This document shows, piece after piece, positions 14,024 through 25,937 of a stretch of DNA of 64,000 nt. The stretch covers positions 435,150 to 499,149 of the forward strand of contig CAJJDP010000009.1 in the NCBI GenBank assembly GCA_905182995.1, read 5' to 3'. The stretch's first letter is position 1, and every line of letters starts with the position of its first letter. Made by a program: the position numbers and the translations under genes. This stretch comes from Paramecium octaurelia. Taxonomy: Eukaryota > Ciliophora > Oligohymenophorea > Peniculida > Parameciidae. The notes under the pieces were generated by a model. It was not told where the DNA came from and made no database searches. It was given only the letters and a program-made list of their open reading frames with translations.

Positions 14024-14696
14024 ATTGTAATTTTCTAGTTTTTTTAAACCTTTTTGTCAAATATTATCATATTTTTCCAGCAATTTTACTTATATTTCTT
14101 CATTTCCAATGAATATCATCATTTTTATACTCTAAATTTTATAAATTTGAGCTACTATGAAATTTTGTTACTACTAAGTTTTATCATTCTCCTGAAGATG
14201 TGAATTTATTCATTTACCTTATTTTTCTTTTTGTAAACATTGCTATCAATATAAAGAATCATATGCATATTTAGGTTCAATTTATAAAAAAAGGAGATAA
14301 TAATATAATGCACAGATTTGATTTAACTTTTTTATAATAAAATAGATAATAAAATCTAAATAATAAAAATAAATTAGTTAGTTTGGTTTATTTTAATGAA
14401 ACTATGTTATTTTTAAAATGAATGATCATCAATATTAATCTCAGTATCATGCTAAGGAGGAATGTATTTAAATGAAGTGTTATTGTGTAAACGAAACATT
14501 GAAAATCCATTTTATAATTAAAATGAGTAATATGAAATTAGAAAGGGGAGTTAGAAGAGGGGGTGCTTAACAAATGGCGTCATTTAAGGTAAATAATGGA
14601 ATTGAATTTTGATGATGACACATTTTATAATAAAATTTAATAATGAGTATTAATTAAGAAAATGATTGATATTTGATAATTAAATTTTAATTAAAA
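14024..14696. other. Noncoding gap upstream of the Ca2+-ATPase
   Basis: An AT-rich gap of about 670 bp between two same-strand genes, long for this window. I see no convincing frame on either strand. Poly-T and poly-A tracts are frequent. It should contain the 3' UTR of the small gene and the ATPase promoter. Confidence 0.5.
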
Positions 14697-17600
14697 ATGG
14701 CATCTTAGCTAGAGGAGAATCTCTTGGTGGGAAATACTTTGTCTGACTTTGGAATGACAGCAACGGAATTATCGTAAAAGATATAACGAATATTAAAGCA
14801 ACTTGTTTATTCCAGACAATGTGAGAGATGGATCAAGTTTGGTATAGTTGGGAAGACATGGAAAGATAGATGGGTTGATGAAGAAGTTGAGGACAGATCC
14901 AAAGGTATATCAGAAAATATATATGTATAGAAAGGGTTAGATAGCAGTAATATCAATGATATGGAATTGAGAGTCAAGAAGTAAGATATGTGTATTTGAT
15001 TATAGTTTTGGTGACAACAAGCCTGAAATAAAAGAACCAAAGACGCTTTTGGAATATGTAAGATTATGAGTTTGATTTATCAGATCCTTGAAAACTTTGA
15101 AGATCCGATGCTTAGAATACTGTGTTTGGCTGCAGCTGTGAACTTGATTATAGGTGTATGGACAGAAGGATGGAAAGAAGTATTGATTAATAAGATTTGA
15201 TTAGGGATGGATGGATGGAATGGCAATTTTTATAGCAGTTATTATAATCGTATCAGTTACAGCAGGAAATAATTATGTGAAAGACTAGTAATTCAGAAAA
15301 TTGAATGCAATAGCAGAAAATAGAAATGTGAATGTAAAAAGAGGTGGTAAAATAGTGAGCACTAACATATATGAATTGGTTGTTGGAGACATTATGATTG
15401 TTGATACAGGTGAGAAGTTGCCTGTTGACGGAGTTGTTATAGAATCAAGTGATTTAACAGCAGATGAGTCTTCAGTTACAGGAGAAACAAATCCGATTAA
15501 AAAGAATGTTCCACTCTAATATTAATAGCAAGAGAAAAGTAATCCATTTTTGATAAGTGGTTCATCAATCATTGAAGGTACAGGTGAAATTCTCATCTTG
15601 GCAGTTGGAGAGAATTCGTAATGGGGAATTTCTAAAAAATTAATGACTCAATAAGCTAAAGATGATAAAACACCTTTGTAAGAGAAATTGGGAATTTTGG
15701 CTGATTAAATTGGTGAATATGGGTTAAAAGCAGCTGTAACTACATTTATTGCAATGACACTTCATTTACTCTATGATGCAGTGTTTAATGAATATCCCTT
15801 GTTCTCTGCTCATGCCGTAAAAGAAATACTCAATTTCTTCATTGTCTCAGTTACAATTATTGTAGTTGCTGTCCCTGAAGGATTACCATTGGCGGTTACA
15901 ATAGCTTTGGCATATTCTGTTGGTAAAATGAAGGATGAAAAAAATCTCGTTAGATTTTTATCTGCATGTGAAACTATGGGAGGAGCAAACAATATTTGCA
16001 GTGATAAAACTGGTACATTGACTGAAAATAAAATGACTGTCACCAATTTATATGTTGAAGATACTGATTTTAGTAAGTTAGATCCTAAAGCCATTAAAAA
16101 TTCAACTTTAGAATTACTATGTGAAGGCATCTGTTTGAATTCTATGGCACATCCATAAATAGATGAATCTGGTAAGTTTGAGCATATTGGTAATAAAACT
16201 GAATGTGCATTATTGGAAATGAGTTACAAATTTGGATATGATTTCAGATAGATTAGATAGAATATGGGAGAAAAGATCAAAAAGAAGTTCCCTTTCAGTT
16301 CAGAGAAAAAGAAGATGACAATCATTTTAGATCCAAAAGGAGACAAGACTTAATTCAAAATTTATACTAAAGGTGCTCCAGATATGCTTTTAGATAAATG
16401 TTCTCATTACATCAATGCTGAAGGCAAGGCAGTTGTGTAATTATAATTTATTACATTTTTAGAATTACCAATGATTATAAACAAAAAATTAATAGTGTTA
16501 TCAAGAATTACGCATCCTAATCATTAAGATCAATCTTATTGTTGTATAGAGAAACCATGATCTAAGGAAGACCATCAAAACCAGAAGAATTTAATAATGT
16601 GGAAGATATGATTGACAAATCTTATACAATCATTGGAGTGACTGGCTTATAAGATCCATTGAAAGAGGGAATCATCAAAGCAGTCTAATAATGTAAGGAA
16701 GCAGGAGTTACTGTAAGAATGGTTACAGGTGATAATTTTGATACTGCAGTTGCCATTTCTAAGAAGGCAGGAATCTTGCCACCAAATTATGAACATCATG
16801 AGGATTCACTTGCTGTAATGGAAGGAAAGACCTTCAGATAAATGGTTGAAGGATTGGAGTATGAAAAAGATGAACAAGGAAATGAAATACCAAAAGTGAA
16901 GAATTTATAGAATTTCACTACAATTGCTTAAGAATTAAGAGTCTTAGCCAGATCTTCTCCAGAAGACAAGTTTTTATTGGTCACTGGTCTGAAATAACTT
17001 GAGAATGTTGTAGCAGTAACAGGAGATGGTACAAATGATGCACCAGCATTAAAAAAGGCAGATGTAGGTTTTGCTATGGGAATCTAAGGAACTGAAGTTG
17101 CTAAGGAAGCAGCAGGTATTATCCTTCTAGATGACAATTTTGCTTCAATTGTAACAGCCATGAAATGGGGTAGAAATATCTTCGATTGCATCAGAAAGTT
17201 CCTTGTATTTTAAGTAACTGTCAATGTGGTTGCAGTATCTATGGCATTCTTGGGAGGAGTCTTCTTAAAGGAGTCTCCCTTAACAAGTATTCAAATGTTG
17301 TGGGTTAATCTTATTATGGATACATTGGCATCTTTGGCATTGGCCACTGAACCTCCCACTGATGAATTATTGACACGTAAACCATATGGAAGAAAAGAAC
17401 ACATGATCACACCAGGAATGTGGAGGAGTATCATATGTCAAGCAGCATTTTAACTCTTTGTTCTTTTGATCGTTTTATTCAGTGGAGACTCCATTTTTGG
17501 TATTGAATCTAGTAGAGGACATAGATTGGATGAAGAATATAAGTATCTATAAAACATTATCTTATTTTAGCCCTGTCTATCAAGAACATTATACTATCTT

Positions 17601-19404
17601 CTTCCATATTTTTGTGTTCTTGTAAGTCTTCAATGAAATCAATGCTAGAAAATTGAAAAAGACTGAATTGAATGTATTTGATGGGTTCTTTAACAACTAT
17701 CTTTTCATATGCGTTATTGTTGGAACTATTATTGTTCAAATTCTTATTGTGTAAATTTTCAGCTTATAATCTCATTAGTTAATTTGGTGGAAAAGCAATC
17801 AAAGTCACTCCCCTTGATTTTGCCCATCATGTCGCTTGCATTATTATTGGAATGTGTAGTTTGGGTGTTGGATACTGTATTAAATAAATCCCTGATCAAT
17901 ACTTCTAATCCATTGAATTATTTAAGGAACAAGTTGCCCCTGAAGCTGATCCTGATACNAATCATCAAAGCAGTCTAATAATGTAAGGAAGCAGGAGTTA
18001 CTGTAAGAATGGTTACAGGTGATAATTTTGATACTGCAGTTGCCATTTCCAAGAAAGCAGGAATCTTACCACCAAATTATGAGCATCATGATGATTCACT
18101 TGCTGTAATGGAAGGAAAGACCTTCAGATAAATGGTTGAAGGATTGGAGTATGAGAAAGATGAACAAGGAAATGAAATACCAAAAGTGAAGAATTTATAG
18201 AATTTCACTACAATTGCTTAAGAATTAAGAGTCTTAGCCAGATCTTCTCCAGAAGACAAGTTTTTATTGGTCACTGGTCTGAAATAACTTGAGAATGTTG
18301 TAGCAGTAACAGGAGATGGTACAAATGATGCACCAGCATTAAAAAAGGCAGATGTAGGTTTTGCTATGGGAATCTAAGGAACGGAAGTTGCTAAGGAAGC
18401 AGCAGGTATTATCCTTCTAGATGACAATTTTGCTTCAATTGTAACAGCCATGAAATGGGGTAGAAATATCTTCGATTGCATCAGAAAGTTCCTTGTATTT
18501 TAAGTAACTGTCAATGTGGTTGCAGTATCTATGGCATTTTTGGGAGGAGTCTTCTTAAAGGAGTCTCCCTTAACAAGTATTCAAATGTTGTGGGTTAATC
18601 TTATTATGGACACATTGGCATCTTTGGCATTGGCCACTGAACCTCCAACTGATGAATTATTGACACGTAAACCATATGGAAGAAAAGAACACATGATCAC
18701 ACCAGGAATGTGGAGGAGTATTATATGTCAAGCAGCATTTTAACTCTTTGTACTTTTGATCGTTTTATTCAGTGGAGACTCCATTTTTGGTATTGAATCT
18801 AGTAGAGGACATAGATTGGATGAAGAATATAAGTATCTATAAAACATTATCTTATTTTAGCCCTGTCTATCAAGAACATTATACTATCTTCTTCCATATT
18901 TTTGTGTTCTTGTAAGTCTTCAATGAAATCAATGCTAGAAAATTGAAAAAGACTGAATTGAATGTATTTGATGGATTCTTTAACAACTATCTTTTCATAT
19001 GCGTTATTGTTGGAACTATTATTGTTCAAATTCTTATTGTGTAAATTTTCAGCTTATAATCTCATTAGTTAATTTGGTGGAAAAGCAATCAAAGTCACTC
19101 CCCTTGATTTTGCCCATCATGTCGCTTGCATTATTATTGGAATGTGTAGTTTGGGTGTTGGATACTGTATTAAATAAATTCCTGATCAATACTTCTAATC
19201 CATTGAATTATTCAAGGAACAAGTTGCCCCTGAAGCTGATCCTGATACGATATAGGTATATCGATGAATTCTATCATTTTTAAGGGAAAAATGAAAAGAC
19301 CTTCCACTTTCCTTAGAAAGAAGAGAGCCATAGAAAATAAATAGCCAAGGAAGGGTTCATAAGAAATAGAATTGAAGGCTGGAACTAGTGGTTTTAAACA
19401 ATGA
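14697..19404 (+). CDS. Plasma-membrane-type Ca2+-ATPase (P-type, IIB)
   Basis: Pumps Ca2+ out of the cytosol at the expense of ATP; family members sit in plasma or alveolar-sac membranes in ciliates. The N-terminus matches PMCA ([13 protein letters not shown], then LRTDPKKGL). TM4 carries [16 protein letters not shown]. The phosphorylation site [14 protein letters not shown] has the catalytic Asp near residue 394 (codon 16003-16005). KGAPD (nucleotide binding) and [11 protein letters not shown] (near 17021) follow, then six C-terminal TM segments. The C-terminus is short and basic ([10 protein letters not shown]), a possible calmodulin site. Introns are 14774-14798, 14905-14930, 14981-15005, 15058-15083, 15180-15204, 16437-16462, 17543-17570, 17751-17778 and 19256-19284. 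With the artefactual duplicate removed the product is 1059 aa. Confidence 0.92.
16670..17958 (+). repeat. First copy of a 1289-bp near-identical duplication in the Ca2+-ATPase gene
   Basis: Repeated directly after the N at 17959 as 17960-19248 (offset 1290). I count about 15 mismatches, nearly all silent third-position changes (one Glu/Asp), spread along the length. As assembled the frame is kept, so an automatic gene model could carry a false duplication of the nucleotide-binding and C-terminal TM regions. Confidence 0.95.
17959..17959. other. Single-N assembly join
   Basis: One ambiguous base at the junction of the two near-identical ATPase segments, the same arrangement as at 4924. Confidence 0.9.
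17960..19248 (+). repeat. Second copy of the Ca2+-ATPase duplication
   Basis: Copy of 16670-17958; it leads into the unique C-terminal exon and the real stop. The second copies of the 28-nt introns fall at 18833-18860 and 19041-19068. Confidence 0.95.
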
Positions 19405-19450
19405 AATTTTATTATTTAAGATTGAGAATATAATTTATAAAATTACAAAA

Positions 19451-21503
19451 TCAAGGTTATAAAAACGACTTCTATTGTGCGTATTTAATGAATGATTGTG
19501 TCAATTAAGTTTAATCTGAGTAAATGTAGAAGCTAATCTTATTCTAATACAGGGTTTGTTATTAAATCAAATCCATCATCGAAGGGAATACTATAACAGC
19601 TTGTTAGCATTAATGATCGCAATAGACATTCTGGGAATATTAAATAGAATTGTAGGGGCCAATCTTCTTTAGTAGAAAGTTTGTTATAGGATGATTTAAT
19701 TAAAATTCTTAATTGTTATTGATATGGTAATCTTCATAAGTTTATGGATTTAAAATTAGAGTAGTCTCTTATTATAATTCTACCTATGTACTTGAAAGAA
19801 AAGTAAATTCAAATTTGACGAGTTTTTAAAATTCTATTTTGGTGGGACTTTCTTAAGATTCCTCAGCAACCTTTTCAATGAAGTCAAGTTCTGGTAGACA
19901 CTTTTTTTCAACAATATTGTTTTATAAGGGATTCAAATTCAATTCACTTTTTACATTCAGATTAATAGTAGAATTGGAGTCCGCTTATTTTAGACATTAT
20001 TCGAAAATGTTAAAGACAATTTATGAAAGGAATTTAGAATTTACTTTTATTATAAAGTCGTCTAGGTTTAATTCATAAAGGAATTTCTTTTTCATTTTCA
20101 TACTCATGTAAGAAAAATGCTATTGCAAGTTAATAAGAAAATATTTGAGGTTGATTTGACTATAACTGGCTAAGAAATTATTGATTTGAGTGTAATTAAC
20201 AAAAAAGTAAAAGTTTTAATAATGGCTCATAATGGATAAGTTAATACATTTGATCTACCAAATTTTATTATTATCGATTGAACCCAACTTCAACCCAACG
20301 ATTTCTTTATATAAATGTTAATGTGAGGCTGACAATTAATTAGAAGCAAATTAAATAATTTTACTAAGGAAACGAATTTGTTCTTCACTTTTTGACATCA
20401 TTTAAGGTTATTTTTCTTCCTTTACTACAAGTAATAAGTAGTTCTTGCCAAAACTGAGATTTTTGATATCAATACTGACCATTACATTCTTTTCTTTTAC
20501 TTAGTTGTAAAACACGCCTTCCATTTCCTCAGCCTCCTCTTTAAGTAATTATTCATCCGCTGATAAATTTTGCTTAATCTTATAGAATGCAAATTCTTCC
20601 AGTGTTTACTTCTTGGCTAATCTTCGCATTGACAAATCGCCTGATCTTTAGATATTAATATTCTATAAATCAACACTTGTTGGTATTTAACCTTTGGGTA
20701 CAACATAGGTGTTTCTCATCAATTCAATTAAAGTTTTCGAATCTTCAACATTTAAATTTGATCTGCATATTTGATTTTGGAATTCCAGTTAGAATTAGTT
20801 GTTTCTGACATTAAGACTTAGTGCTAAGAAGGAATGTGGGATGTATTCCTCAGAGATGTCTCTTATATTATAATAATAAGGATTTACTTCAATTTAAGAT
20901 TATAAACCATATAGGAAAAGGCCAGGCGAAACATGAATTCATTATAATGAGAGTAGAGTACAATTAACAATTATGTCATAAATGCAAGTATAATATATCC
21001 AAAGTCTTCTAAAGTTAGTACATCTAAAATATAGAGTTAGACTATTGGGACTATTAAAAGTGTAAATAAACGTAATTTGAAGTGACTAAAGAGGAATTAG
21101 ATTATTGCTATGGTCGCAGATGAGTATCCGTAAAGAAATGGGGATCTTATATAATTAGAACTACGAATTACTTTTGAATAGTTTGAGATGCTACATACAA
21201 GCTTATTGCTAAGGATGTCATATACATTAAAAAGTAATAGTATCGAACCTTGGATGCAAATTTCTGACCATATATTAAAGCTAAGAAAATGGCTATGCTT
21301 GAAACTGCTAAAATCACCAATACGATGATTTATCGTCCTTCCAGCAAATTAAAGATGAAGAAGAGGATGCACAATAGCAAAATGATCACTTCTATAATCC
21401 TGAAGTATGACTGCCTGTATTTATTCATCTCTATTTCATAAAGATCTTCATATTGTTTATTAATGAAGCCTAGGGTCCATTTATTAAATGGTAAATTATT
21501 CAT
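19451..21503 (-). CDS. Multi-pass membrane protein with degenerate PAS/histidine-kinase-like C-terminus
   Basis: The ATG lies 10 bp after the rhomboid stop on the same strand. About six hydrophobic segments come first (IIEVIILLLCILFFIFNLL, IIVLVILAVSSIAIFLALIYG, then FTLLIVPIVQLYILDVL and more). A soluble part of about 450 residues follows: IRDISEEYIPHSFLALSLN, a possible PAS strand set (VSIDIKNLSFGKNYLLLV), a helical pair (IRFLSKIIQFASNQLSASH), and a stretch resembling the N-box of histidine kinases (KFLSQIVFNIFEQCLKQA). I see no clean H-box or glycine-rich ATP loops, so kinase activity is doubtful. From about 20880 down to the stop at 19451-19453 one frame stays open. Two exon joins in the membrane region are not resolved. 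It converges on the ATPase (46-bp gap). Confidence 0.5.
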
Positions 21504-21513
21504 AATTATATGA

Positions 21514-22454
21514 TCAGCTGCATGACAAAGAATATAACAAAATTATACTCAATCCAACTTGGACTCCCAGAAATCCATATCCGACCTTTCTACATATAGC
21601 CTCAAATTCCCCACTCTAAGGCACTTGAACCAAACTCATGGCGATGAATAAACCTCCCAAGAAACCACCCAATTCACCAAAATTGTCATAAAAATTATTT
21701 TGTCCAGATCCAAAAGTGAAGATCATAACAAATATTACTACTATGGCAACAAAACATACTACAGCGCATTTCATTTCACCCAAAGAATCTAATTTCTTCC
21801 AATATAGAATTATGTACTATTAAATATATAATAAAAATATATACTCCTATCAAGAATCCTACACAAGCATATATGCAAGCGAAGGTTTCAGAGTATGTTC
21901 TGTATTTGCAAATATTGCACAAATCTCCGAATAGAGCACCGCATGCTCCTGCCCCAAAAAAGACTATTAATGTTAAGTTCAATCCTTATGTGGCTTCCAA
22001 TATTGAATAGCATATTAATATCATGAAGATCGCAAGTACTAGATTATAGAAGTCTCCTACTAAGATTAAGGATGTCACCCATCTGAAAATTTCATAGTTG
22101 GATTTAACATCATCTGGATCATTTCCACCAAAATCATTCAAGGTTTTCTCGTAAACTGATAAAAATCGATCATGTTTATTGATTCCTCCAACTCCTAACA
22201 TTGTGATGTATAGAATTATAATCACTGCTGAGACTATTGTGGTAAATGAAATAAGCTTAAGTCTCGGACAGAATGATTTTTTCAACATATCAAAAAAATT
22301 CTCACCTCTTGGGTCTGCATCAATCCCTCCTTGATATCTTTAAATGAATTTGCTTACCGAATATCGAAATCATCTGTTGTCTTCCATTACCCCCTAAGTT
22401 CTAATAATTATTTTACTAATCATTGTTGTCACCCAATCTATGTATATTTGCCAT
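21514..22454 (-). CDS. Rhomboid-family protein lacking the catalytic Ser and His (pseudoprotease)
   Basis: 294 aa, about seven TM helices. The layout matches eukaryotic rhomboids: SFCPRLKLISFT before TM1, a luminal loop (NDPDDVKSNYEIFRWVTSLIL), the L1/TM3 glycine region (FFGAGACGALFGDLCN), the TM4 equivalent of GASG (residues about 182-185), and a TM6 equivalent with GGFLGG. The nucleophile position reads Phe-Ala-Cys-Ile, so the Ser is Cys184. The histidine of the usual AHLGG reads Gly-Glu-Leu-Gly-Gly, so it is Glu242. Active proteases need both residues. Two 28-nt introns (21817-21844, 22330-22357) give an exact frame. Inactive rhomboids (iRhom, derlin-like) usually bind client membrane proteins; that role here is inference. 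Confidence 0.75.
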
Positions 22455-22706
22455 TTTATATTTAAATTATTCAATTTTTAAAGATTATAAATAAATAAAC
22501 AAATATTATAACCAGATTATAGATGTGTGAAAAAAAGAAATTATAAAATTATTTATTATTTATTATTCCAAATATTGTGTATTTTTTTTATGAAACTCAA
22601 ACTAAAATTCAACAATAAATGTTATATAATATTTTGATAAACCATTGCAATAATTGTCCTACATAAACAATGATAGTGCCCTTACTTAATAATTAATTTA
22701 TCTATT
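22455..22706. promoter_or_regulatory. Divergent intergenic region
   Basis: 252 bp between the divergent starts of the rhomboid and chromodomain-like genes. It is AT-rich with T and A runs and must hold both promoters; no specific element recognised. Confidence 0.4.
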
Positions 22707-23321
22707 ATGAATTCAAAACATCCTGTTGAATTATTGAAGAAAAAGATTGAACCTGAAGCCATCATGTATAAGTTCAGATGGAGTAACAACTCAGTATCAA
22801 TTGAACCCATGACTCAATTAACTCCAGAGATGTTGGTTCTAGTCCATGATTATGAATTAAAACAATTAGGACATGACCCTCAAGAACCTAAACCTCAAAA
22901 ACATATAAAACAAGACACTTAAATTATCAATCAAAATAATAATGGGAAAAAACTTGAGGAACAAAAAAGAGAAAAAAAGTCTAATGATAGGGTGGATAAA
23001 GTTGATAAAACTGAAAAAATTATTGAAAAGCCTTAAGAAAAAAATTAAGAAAAACAAAAACAATAGTAAATATAAAAAGATGTTGATAATGTACTTAACA
23101 CTAATACAGGAAATGGTCCTCATAAGCCAAGAAAGAGTAAACCTTGTTAAGTCAAACAAGTTAGACACGATAATGGAAGAGTAGATTTTTTAGTGTGTTT
23201 CGAAGATTCAACTGATTAAAAGTGGATTTCATTGGATGAGATGAAAGAAAAAGCGCCTGTGGCTGTTTGCGAGTTTTTATTAGGAAAAGTCAAATATGGA
23301 GGGACAATGAACAAAAAATGA
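22707..23321 (+). CDS. Chromodomain / chromoshadow-like small protein (HP1-like)
   Basis: 204 aa, no intron. Residues about 18-55 resemble the second half of a chromodomain: a strand with an aromatic motif (MYKFRWSNNSVSIEPMTQL) and a helix ending LVLVHDYEL. A charged, Gln/Lys-rich linker of about 90 residues follows. The last 55 residues (VDFLVCFEDSTDQKWISL, then KAPVAVCEFLLGKVKYGG) resemble a chromoshadow domain. This arrangement is that of HP1-type heterochromatin proteins, which in ciliates act in both nuclei. The first aromatic-cage strand of a canonical chromodomain is not obvious, so methyl-lysine binding is uncertain. Confidence 0.55.
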
Positions 23322-23852
23322 TTGAGTAATTATTGTTATAAATAATTATCAAAATAATTTAATATTAATTTCTAATTTATTTTTTATAAATATAATTGAA
23401 AATTTTAGATCAATCTAAGATCTGTATCTTTATTAAAAATCTCCTATTAAGAAGATATATTCATTTTTTAATTCATAAATGATAAAATACTTAAAAAGCC
23501 TGAATATTATTGATAAATTAGACAAAATATTATTATCTTGACTAGATATGATGGATAAAATGATTTTTATTCGAATATGCAATGTTGTTCAGGCTCAACC
23601 TACTATCCACTAATACTTAAGAGTAAAGTATCAAATCAATTGTTTAAACAATTACATTTAATTAAAAACCAAGTTAACAATAAATTCCTTAACTTTTCAT
23701 GCTTTAAAAAAAGATTGAAAGGTTCAATAAATCGCTATCTATTAAATAAATTTGATAAGCCTTATGACTTTAAGAATTAAACAAAGAGATTCGTAAATAA
23801 ATAATTATTTAATTATTATTTCATAAATTAAAAATAATATTATTTACGTGTT
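23322..23852. other. Intergenic region, possibly with a short ORF
   Basis: 530 bp between two plus-strand genes. An open frame from an ATG at 23577 runs in frame into the AP-3 start at 23853. Its sequence is low in charge and unlike any adaptin N-terminus, so I treat it as noncoding leader. Confidence 0.4.
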
Positions 23853-25873
23853 ATGCTATCTGTGCTCCCAGATAAAATTGGCAAAGCATTTGGAAATGGT
23901 ACTCTTTCGCTCTACTCAAGCAAAAATAATAAATTGGCTGAACTTATCAATTCTAAATATACTGAAGACTTAGTTGAAGCAATCAAAATTTTATACTGCG
24001 TATCAATTTAATCTATAAATATAGTAATACTTATAAAACAAGGATCTAACACTTTATATGTCAAGAATAATTAATTTACTTCCTAGAGAGGATCTTGAAT
24101 TAAAGAGATTGTGTTAAATATTGATAAGTGAATTTGCAGCACAGCCAAATGCAAGAACCAGCAAATCTCAAGGAGATGTCCTTATTTTGGCTACGGCTCC
24201 TATTTTTAAAGATTTAACTAATTAAAACACTTCAATCAAATTAAATGCTCTGAAAACATTATCAAGTTTGCGAATCTAAGAACTTACTCCAATGTTATTC
24301 ACAGCAATAAGAAAGATTTAAGCAGATAAAAATGGATTGGTAAGAAGAAGTGTTGCCTTATCAATCCTTAAAATGCATGATATGTGTAGTGAAGATGTTT
24401 AACCGGATGATTATAATGATGTTATCAATTTTCTGCTTAAAGACACTCATCAAACTAGACTATATGCTATCTATGTGATTTTTAAAATTACAGGTGATCT
24501 CTCAATATTACATAAATATTATTTTTAGCTTATCAAAGATTTGCTAAATTTTAATAGTTTTGATTTGGAAAGAGCTCTCCAATTATTATATTAATATAGT
24601 GTGATGTACTTTAAAGAAGGAGATAAGGACCTAATCAAATTATTGGATGCTTGTGAAATCCTCTTAAAATTACCTTATCCAGGCATAGTTTTAGCAATTT
24701 CTAGACTATATCTTTAGTTCCCTTAAGAATCGAGAATTAAGAAACTTATCAGAACTGTTGTTAAATTTTTAAATATAGGATCTGAATCCAAATTTATAAT
24801 CCTTCAGATGTTGCATCAATTTGCAGTATCATATCCATAATATGTAAAAGAGCATTATAGAGCACTTACAATTCTCTAAATTGAAAAACTATATTGTAAA
24901 TTGCTTAAATTAGAAATTCTATCTTTATTGATAGATGAAAATAATTTCAATAATATTCTTGAAGAATTGTTATATCAAGCCAGATCAAATTAACCATAAT
25001 TAGTAGCAGTAGCTGTTAAGTTACTATCAAAAACTACAATCAAATTTCCAAAATTCATCAAAAGAACTATTAAATCACTTTTAGATATTCTAAAAACTGG
25101 AAGTTCTGACACCAAGAATCATGTAATTGCATCTTTTTGCAATTTAATTAGTACTCAAGAAAGTAAGTTACCTCTTTTAGCAATTTGTCTTTAAAATATT
25201 GATGATATAAGTGATATTAGATATAAAGCTACTGTGATTAAACTACTTAGATAGGAAATAGACTAAATACCAACTATTGCTGCTGAAAGCTTAAGAAAAT
25301 TATCATTAACTTTTACTTAATAGCATGAGAACGTTAAATATGAAGTAAATTTATTTTAATTAATAATAGATTTTATTGCTAAGCCATTAAATATAAACGA
25401 TCCATCAGGAATAACATATAGAGTTGTTGCATTAATATATAATGACTTTGGCTAAATTTGACTCAAGTCTCTTGGTTCGAGATCTATATAGAACATTGTC
25501 AAAAAGTATAGAATTTAAGGAAACCTTTGTTAAGGAGGAAGAAAGTGTTGCTCCTCCTTTAGAAATGCACAAACTCCCCATAGGATCTTTGTCACATTTA
25601 GTTGGAATGCATTTGCCAGGATTGAAATTCCCAACTTATCTAAATGAAGATGCAAGTGAAAAAAGAAAAGTTGAAATAATAGTGCCACCGTAAAAAGTTG
25701 AATAGCCTCCATAACAATAATAATAATAATAAAAATAACAATAAATTTAAAAATAATAATCATAAACATCATAAGTTGAAAGTAAAAAAGAAGTTCTTAA
25801 AAGAGTGGAAGAAGATGTTAAAAAACATTATTAGAATCTGGATTAAGTATTAAATGACTTCTTTACAGATTGA
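23853..25873 (+). CDS. AP-3 complex beta subunit (beta-adaptin)
   Basis: 656 aa trunk adaptin built of HEAT-like helices. The N-terminal pattern fits AP-3 beta: LPREDLELKRLCQILISEFA, then SIKLNALKTLSSLRIQELTP and RRSVALSILKMHDM. Later LAKFDSSLLVRDLYRTLSK matches the conserved end of the trunk. AP-3 sorts cargo to lysosome-related organelles, in ciliates probably also for dense-core granules. Introns are 24000-24024 and 25345-25369 (25 nt each); both are needed and restore the frame exactly. The hinge (about 25690-25790) is a polyglutamine tract made mainly of TAA codons. No ear domain follows, so the protein is shorter than animal AP-3 beta. Confidence 0.75.
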
Positions 25874-25937
25874 TATTATTAATTTATGTATTCTAAGTAT
25901 TAGCAAAATCACAGTTAATTTCTGATTTATAAATATA

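Noticed and set aside
14842-14869. 28-nt intron in the N-terminal part of the Ca2+-ATPase
   Set aside because: Reading through gives the expected PMCA sequence; the true first intron is 14774-14798.
19401-20281. Plus-strand gene overlapping the Ca2+-ATPase stop by ATGA
   Set aside because: One minus-strand frame is open and coding-like across the whole region; the plus reading needs several ad hoc introns.
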